64,000 bases of DNA, taken from contig JAYVUK010000007.1 in NCBI GenBank assembly GCA_043787975.1, forward strand, positions 28,119-92,118. Direction: 5' to 3'. The position numbers and the translations under genes are program-made. Source of the DNA: JAPLDA01 sp043787975. GTDB lineage: Bacteria; Bacteroidota; Bacteroidia; AKYH767-A; 2013-40CM-41-45. Shown piece by piece: positions 60,370 to 64,000 of this stretch. Each line of letters opens with the position of its first letter. Positions within the stretch are counted from its first letter, which is position 1. The notes below the pieces were generated by a model. The model was not told the origin of the DNA. It saw nothing but the letters and a program-made list of their open reading frames with translations, and did not search any database.

Positions 60370-62397
60370 TTAGCGAAGTAATGTAACCGATCCTTTTCTT
60401 TCTACTTCAGTTCCGTCGGCACCTGTTACTTTCAATACATAAATATACACGGATGCGGGCGCACTTTTTCCACCTGTTGTACCATCCCATCCCAATGCAG
60501 GGCTACTACTGTGAAAAACAAGTTCGCCCCAGCGATTGAAGATATCGAGGTTGTAAGTTTTTGCATCGATGAAAGCCGTGCTCGGATTAAAAACATCATT
60601 GATGGGAGGATGTCCGGGCAGGAAAGCATTCGGAATAAATATGACCGGTTTTTGCGCAATGCAAACTTCATTCGAACGGCTTGTATCGGTGAAACCATAG
60701 ATATTACCAAAACCTTCATATGCTTCTGCATAATAACAAAACAAGCCATCGGTATGAATCTTACTTGATATCTCATCATTAAAAAAATTAGATCCGGGAT
60801 TGATGTTGAAGGTTGAACCCTGAGAAACTCCGTTGATACTTTTAAAAATACGGTAATGATCCACTTCACCAAGCCATTCATCATAATCGCTCCAGTTCAA
60901 ACTATTTGTATAATCATCATTTGCTTCACCTTTCAAAAGAATGGTATATGCAAAATTTGAAGAGGTAAATGCATCACGGCCGCAACTGTCAACAGCAATT
61001 GCTATGTAGTAATAACTCTGAGAATCTGTTTCCGCGGTGTTGTCAATAAAAAAGAGATTTGGATCCAACGGATCAGCTGCTACAATACCAATCAATGTAT
61101 ACGAGCTGTTCGAGAGCGAGCGGAGAACTTTGTAGTGAATAATCTGAGCAGCGGTATCCGTATATATTTTTACAGTTACCTGGTTGGTACCGGTAACACT
61201 TGCATAGCGGATATATAAAAAATTAGGTTCTGTAAGAACATGCGCATTGATACAAATACGGTTTGATGAAGATGTAATGGAAGGACGGGCTACATTCTGT
61301 GCGCGAATGAAATAACAATATGATGTATTCTGAGTCAGCGTTGTGTGCGCATAACCTGTACTGACTGTTGAATCGAGTATCGCAAAAGGACCTCCATTCG
61401 TACTGACATAGATATAATACTTTACACCGGCCGGCCAATTGACATACGCATTCCAGTTCAGCTGAATGGAAGACGAACATACATCGAGCGAACCTGTCAT
61501 GTGAAGGGAATGCTGAACCGCACATGTTGCGCTTGGATTACCGCAACTGTCAATCGCCTGAAGAATGAAGGATTGCGATGAAGAAGTTGCATCAAAAGCA
61601 GAAGCATAAAATGTATTGTTAATTCCGACAAGCGTATCGATCGAAGTACTCGTTCCTCCTGTCACACTAAAAACGACATACGAATATGTATCCGGCGAAT
61701 TATCTGGATCCCATCCTAAGATTGCTAATCCTGTAACCGGATCAACAGACACCGAATCCAGGACAGGAATAGAAGGAGAAATCCGATCCTGGAAAAAATC
61801 ACCGTGAATATCGGATATGGAACTACATCCGGAGGCATCGTCCACCCGGATATAATACTTCAGCGTATCGCCGCATATCCGTATCTCATCATTGTATGTG
61901 AATGTTCCTGCATGAGAAGCTACTGAATCAATTAAAGTCCAAACACCGGCAGGATATTCCCGGTAGATATAATAATACAAACCGTTCGTTGGAATCAGCG
62001 GATTTGCCGTAGAGTTCCAGGTAAGGTGTGCATAGCCGTCATTGGGATTGGCAACACTCAATCGGATCGCTCTTATGGTATCGCTCACAATGGTAGCTCC
62101 CGAAGTGAAAAGCAATTCGACATAATAAAAGGCTCCTGTGTTGTTAGCGTTCGCAAGATTGTCAGTATAGAATTGTGTAGCGTAGACAGGAACACTGCCT
62201 ATCAATACAAATGGTCCGCCCACATTGTTGGAATGATAAATATTGTAGGACTGGAAACCTGCAGGACCGGCTGTGTTAATCCACGTAATTGTAACAGCTC
62301 CTGTAACAGAAACGGAAGCGCACCTCATTTCTACAGCACCTTGTGCGGCAGTAAAAAAGATACTATGAAAAAAAAGAAGGACTACGTATCGTTGCAT
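60370..62397 (-). CDS. Secreted multi-domain adhesin-like protein with CHU_C (T9SS type B) end
   Basis: 675 residues: signal peptide (about 1-20), four or five fibronectin-III-like repeats (for example VTITWINTAGPAGFQSYNIYHS, AHLTWNSTANPLIPTNGLYYYIYREY, IQLNWNAYVNWPAGVKYYIYVS), then the gliding-motility C-terminal domain PNAFLPGHPPINDVFNP ... NLDIFNRWGELVFHS ... GWDGTTGGKSAPASVYIYVLKV. It should pass through T9SS and stay at the cell surface or be released. It is not enzymatic by any motif I see. Confidence 0.88.
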   Translation of the reverse strand: MQRYVVLLFFHSIFFTAAQGAVEMRCASVSVTGAVTITWINTAGPAGFQSYNIYHSNNVGGPFVLIGSVPVYATQFYTDNLANANNTGAFYYVELLFTSGATIVSDTIRAIRLSVANPNDGYAHLTWNSTANPLIPTNGLYYYIYREYPAGVWTLIDSVASHAGTFTYNDEIRICGDTLKYYIRVDDASGCSSISDIHGDFFQDRISPSIPVLDSVSVDPVTGLAILGWDPDNSPDTYSYVVFSVTGGTSTSIDTLVGINNTFYASAFDATSSSQSFILQAIDSCGNPSATCAVQHSLHMTGSLDVCSSSIQLNWNAYVNWPAGVKYYIYVSTNGGPFAILDSTVSTGYAHTTLTQNTSYCYFIRAQNVARPSITSSSNRICINAHVLTEPNFLYIRYASVTGTNQVTVKIYTDTAAQIIHYKVLRSLSNSSYTLIGIVAADPLDPNLFFIDNTAETDSQSYYYIAIAVDSCGRDAFTSSNFAYTILLKGEANDDYTNSLNWSDYDEWLGEVDHYRIFKSINGVSQGSTFNINPGSNFFNDEISSKIHTDGLFCYYAEAYEGFGNIYGFTDTSRSNEVCIAQKPVIFIPNAFLPGHPPINDVFNPSTAFIDAKTYNLDIFNRWGELVFHSSSPALGWDGTTGGKSAPASVYIYVLKVTGADGTEVERKGSVTLLR

Positions 62398-62444
62398 ACC
62401 TATCTCAATAACACAAAAATAACCTTTGCAGAGGGCTAAGGCAA

Positions 62445-63737
62445 TTATTTTTTGCCAACGACAACCTCGTGAAAATATTGTAAATCAAGGTGTTTTTGAG
62501 CCAGCACCATCAGTTCTTCGGAGGTAATCGTCCTGATCGTATCGAGATAACGGTAGTAGTAATCGTAGTTAAGATCGTAAATCAACAAACTCTTCCAGCG
62601 ATCAGCCAGGTTGAAAGCTCCGTCAATTCCCTTTAAAAAACTTCCTGTCATGTAATTTTTTACCATAAGAAGTTCATCGTGTTCCAGCGGCTCGCGTCTT
62701 AACTTTTCAACTTCTTTCAGAATCTCATCGATGGCTAGTGAAGTAACATCCGCTCCTACTTCAGTTGAGATAAAAAAACAACCGGCCTGTTTCATCGAGA
62801 CTACTGCTGATCCGATTCCGTATGTATATCCTTTATCTTCCCGTATGTTACTCATCAGTCGCGAACCGAAATAGCCACCAAGAGCAGTGTTTAAAATCGT
62901 CATGCCGATATAATCAGGATGAGTTTTATTGAACAGCATCCTACCGATCCGTATTGCCGATTGCACGGCATCTTTCTTCTCAACCATATGTTTCAACTCC
63001 TTTGAAGAATGAATGGAAACCAGTTTGCTGTCATCCTCCTTTGTCCCTGTCCAATCGTTGTTGCCAAAAATTTTATTCAAGGATGCGATGGTTTGATCAT
63101 CCACCCGTCCTGCAACAATGATGTTGCAATTGCTGCTGCTGTAATTCCTTTTATGATATTGTCTCAATGCATCGCGGTCCAGTTTTTCATAATCATCCGG
63201 AGTTATATAATGTCCGTAGGCATGATCCGAACCGAAAATGACTTCATTGAATTTCCTACGCGCAACAGCATTTACTTTTTCACTTTCAACAATCAAACGT
63301 TGCTTGTTGTTTTGTTTGAATGTGGAAAGTTCGTTTTCCGGAAATACAGCATCGGTGAGTATTTCACGCAACACCGGCAAGGTCTGATCCAGGTATTTAT
63401 TCAACGTGAACAAAACAACAGAACTGTAATCAGACGATTCTTCCGTTTCATAAAATGCTCCGAAGTTGTCAACCATCTCCGCCAATTGCTGCGCATTGTG
63501 CTTCGAACTTCCTTCACTCAGCATCCGGTTCGTTGCAGAATCTATAATCGGCTGAGCAGGATTGAATGCATCGTGATGAAGAAAAACAAATTCAACTTTC
63601 ACCAAATCCTGGAAGCCTGCATTCAATGAATAGACGGGAATCCCATTGCTGAGTGCTGATTTTTTTGCTTCCTGAATTTTTATCGTTCCTATTTCTTTCG
63701 GTTCAGGAGTTTTTTTTCTGTCAATTGTATGAATCAT
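62445..63737 (-). CDS. M16 family peptidase-like subunit without zinc motif
   Basis: 430 residues of the M16 (insulinase/MPP) fold: LSNGIPVYSLNAGFQDLVKVEFVFLHHDAF and YTYGIGSAVVSMKQAGCFFISTEVG. Where active members have HxxEH, this one reads PIIDSATNRMLSEGSSKHNAQQLAEM, so it is non-catalytic. Such proteins normally pair with an active M16 encoded next to them. That partner is not in the window. I start at 63737 (MIHTIDRKK); the frame runs back into a palindromic spacer. It probably acts in the cytoplasm or periplasm; no signal peptide is evident. Confidence 0.88.
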   Translation of the reverse strand: MIHTIDRKKTPEPKEIGTIKIQEAKKSALSNGIPVYSLNAGFQDLVKVEFVFLHHDAFNPAQPIIDSATNRMLSEGSSKHNAQQLAEMVDNFGAFYETEESSDYSSVVLFTLNKYLDQTLPVLREILTDAVFPENELSTFKQNNKQRLIVESEKVNAVARRKFNEVIFGSDHAYGHYITPDDYEKLDRDALRQYHKRNYSSSNCNIIVAGRVDDQTIASLNKIFGNNDWTGTKEDDSKLVSIHSSKELKHMVEKKDAVQSAIRIGRMLFNKTHPDYIGMTILNTALGGYFGSRLMSNIREDKGYTYGIGSAVVSMKQAGCFFISTEVGADVTSLAIDEILKEVEKLRREPLEHDELLMVKNYMTGSFLKGIDGAFNLADRWKSLLIYDLNYDYYYRYLDTIRTITSEELMVLAQKHLDLQYFHEVVVGKK

Positions 63738-63780
63738 TCTTCTTGAATTACTGTTTAGATTTTTTAACTGAAATAGTATA

Positions 63781-63850
63781 GCCACCGATTGCACAGATTG
63801 TCACAGATTTATTTGATCAAATTTCTGTGACAATCTGTGCAATCGGTGGC
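63781..63850. repeat. 27-bp-arm perfect palindrome upstream of the M16 gene
   Basis: Arms at 63781-63807 and 63824-63850 (starting GCCACCGATTGCACAGATTG) pair without mismatch around a 16-nt A/T-rich loop. It lies between the M16 start and the transposase end. The unit gattgcacagattgtcacag is itself a double stutter. It is the longest perfect pair I found in the window. Confidence 0.85.
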
Positions 63851-63884
63851 GAACATTTTTTATTTATGAAATTTTAGTAACTGT

Positions 63885-64000
63885 TTAAATTTTATTCAAT
63901 GATAATCTTAAGGAAGCCAAATAAATCATGGCTTGACTGGATTCCAATAAGTACTCAAAATCTCTACTTAATCTTCGGAAGTTCTCAAACCAGGAAAATG
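63885..64000 (-). CDS. Transposase C-terminus (IS5-like), cut by the window edge
   Basis: The last 37 residues of a frame that enters from the right edge: WFENFRRLSRDFEYLL, SSQAMIYLASLRLSLNKI. This is the standard end of IS5-type DDE transposases (WFENFRRL plus MIYLA). Too short for the short-frame threshold. The element's terminal repeat should lie just past the stop; ctgtttaaatttt at 63881-63893 overlaps it and has a near-identical copy at 63751-63763. Confidence 0.8.
   Translation of the reverse strand, partial: FSWFENFRRLSRDFEYLLESSQAMIYLASLRLSLNKI

Overview
The window looks like a chromosomal segment of a low-GC member of the Bacteroidota. The evidence is direct: two secreted proteins end in type IX secretion sorting domains (type A at 47196-49115, CHU_C/type B at 60370-62397), there are family-specific proteins (DUF4290, TIGR02757/DUF2400, DUF5916, a BatA-like double-membrane protein), the rpsU-xerC-hpf order is the one usual for the phylum, promoters match the Bacteroidota form TTG-N19-TAnnTTTG, and starts almost never carry a Shine-Dalgarno sequence. 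A crtYcd-type lycopene cyclase suggests the Chitinophagales/Sphingobacteriales side rather than flavobacteria, but the species cannot be named from this.

Layout. 1-5.4 kb: end of pabB, tilS, a PH-like membrane protein, a tandem universal stress protein, a thioredoxin-fold protein and a HigBA toxin-antitoxin pair. 5.6-5.8 kb: a lone tRNA-Lys(UUU) with its terminator. 5.9-11.9 kb: GNAT-like protein, a dihydroorotase homologue lacking most metal ligands, BatA-like protein, TIGR02757 protein and a single-domain response regulator. 11.9-15.7 kb: an AT-rich stretch with family-specific or unknown genes. 15.8-22.4 kb: LemA/TPM trio, a three-gene ABC transporter (lipoprotein, permease, ATPase) and dsbD. 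22.4-29.2 kb: phnA, a PAS sensor with no output domain, then MerR / M23 peptidase / alaS. 29.2-46.9 kb: carA, pcrA, DUF4290, pabC-like, gmhB, rhomboid, cysteine desulfurase, glmM, a TlpA-like protein, M1 peptidase, lpxH, lytic transglycosylase, hpf, xerC and rpsU. 47-51.8 kb: a T9SS-secreted PNGase F homologue divergent from a DUF5916 outer-membrane protein. 52-58.6 kb: a tightly overlapping carotenoid operon. 58.7-64 kb: guaB, a gliding-motility-type adhesin, an M16 peptidase without its zinc motif, and the C-terminus of an IS5-like transposase at the right edge.

The carotenoid operon (minus strand, 58.5 to 52.1 kb) is the clearest functional system. A MerR protein with a B12-binding domain keeps the W-x9-EH and ExHxxG signatures of CarH light sensors. 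It precedes crtI, crtB, a frameshifted gene, idi, a SRPBCC gene, crtZ, crtYcd and a Blc-type lipocalin. Two near-identical dyads, TGTTTAWAT-N12-ATTTAAACA, lie directly upstream of the regulator and of crtI. The first overlaps the regulator's own -7 promoter element. I read this as a light-controlled, self-repressed zeaxanthin pathway. No crtE is present.

The second striking theme is the spacers. Many intergenic gaps carry a private low-complexity stutter word, often paired with its exact reverse complement (arms of 12 to 27 bp). Similar material also appears in frame inside lpxH, in the signal-peptide region of the M1 peptidase, and perhaps in alaS.
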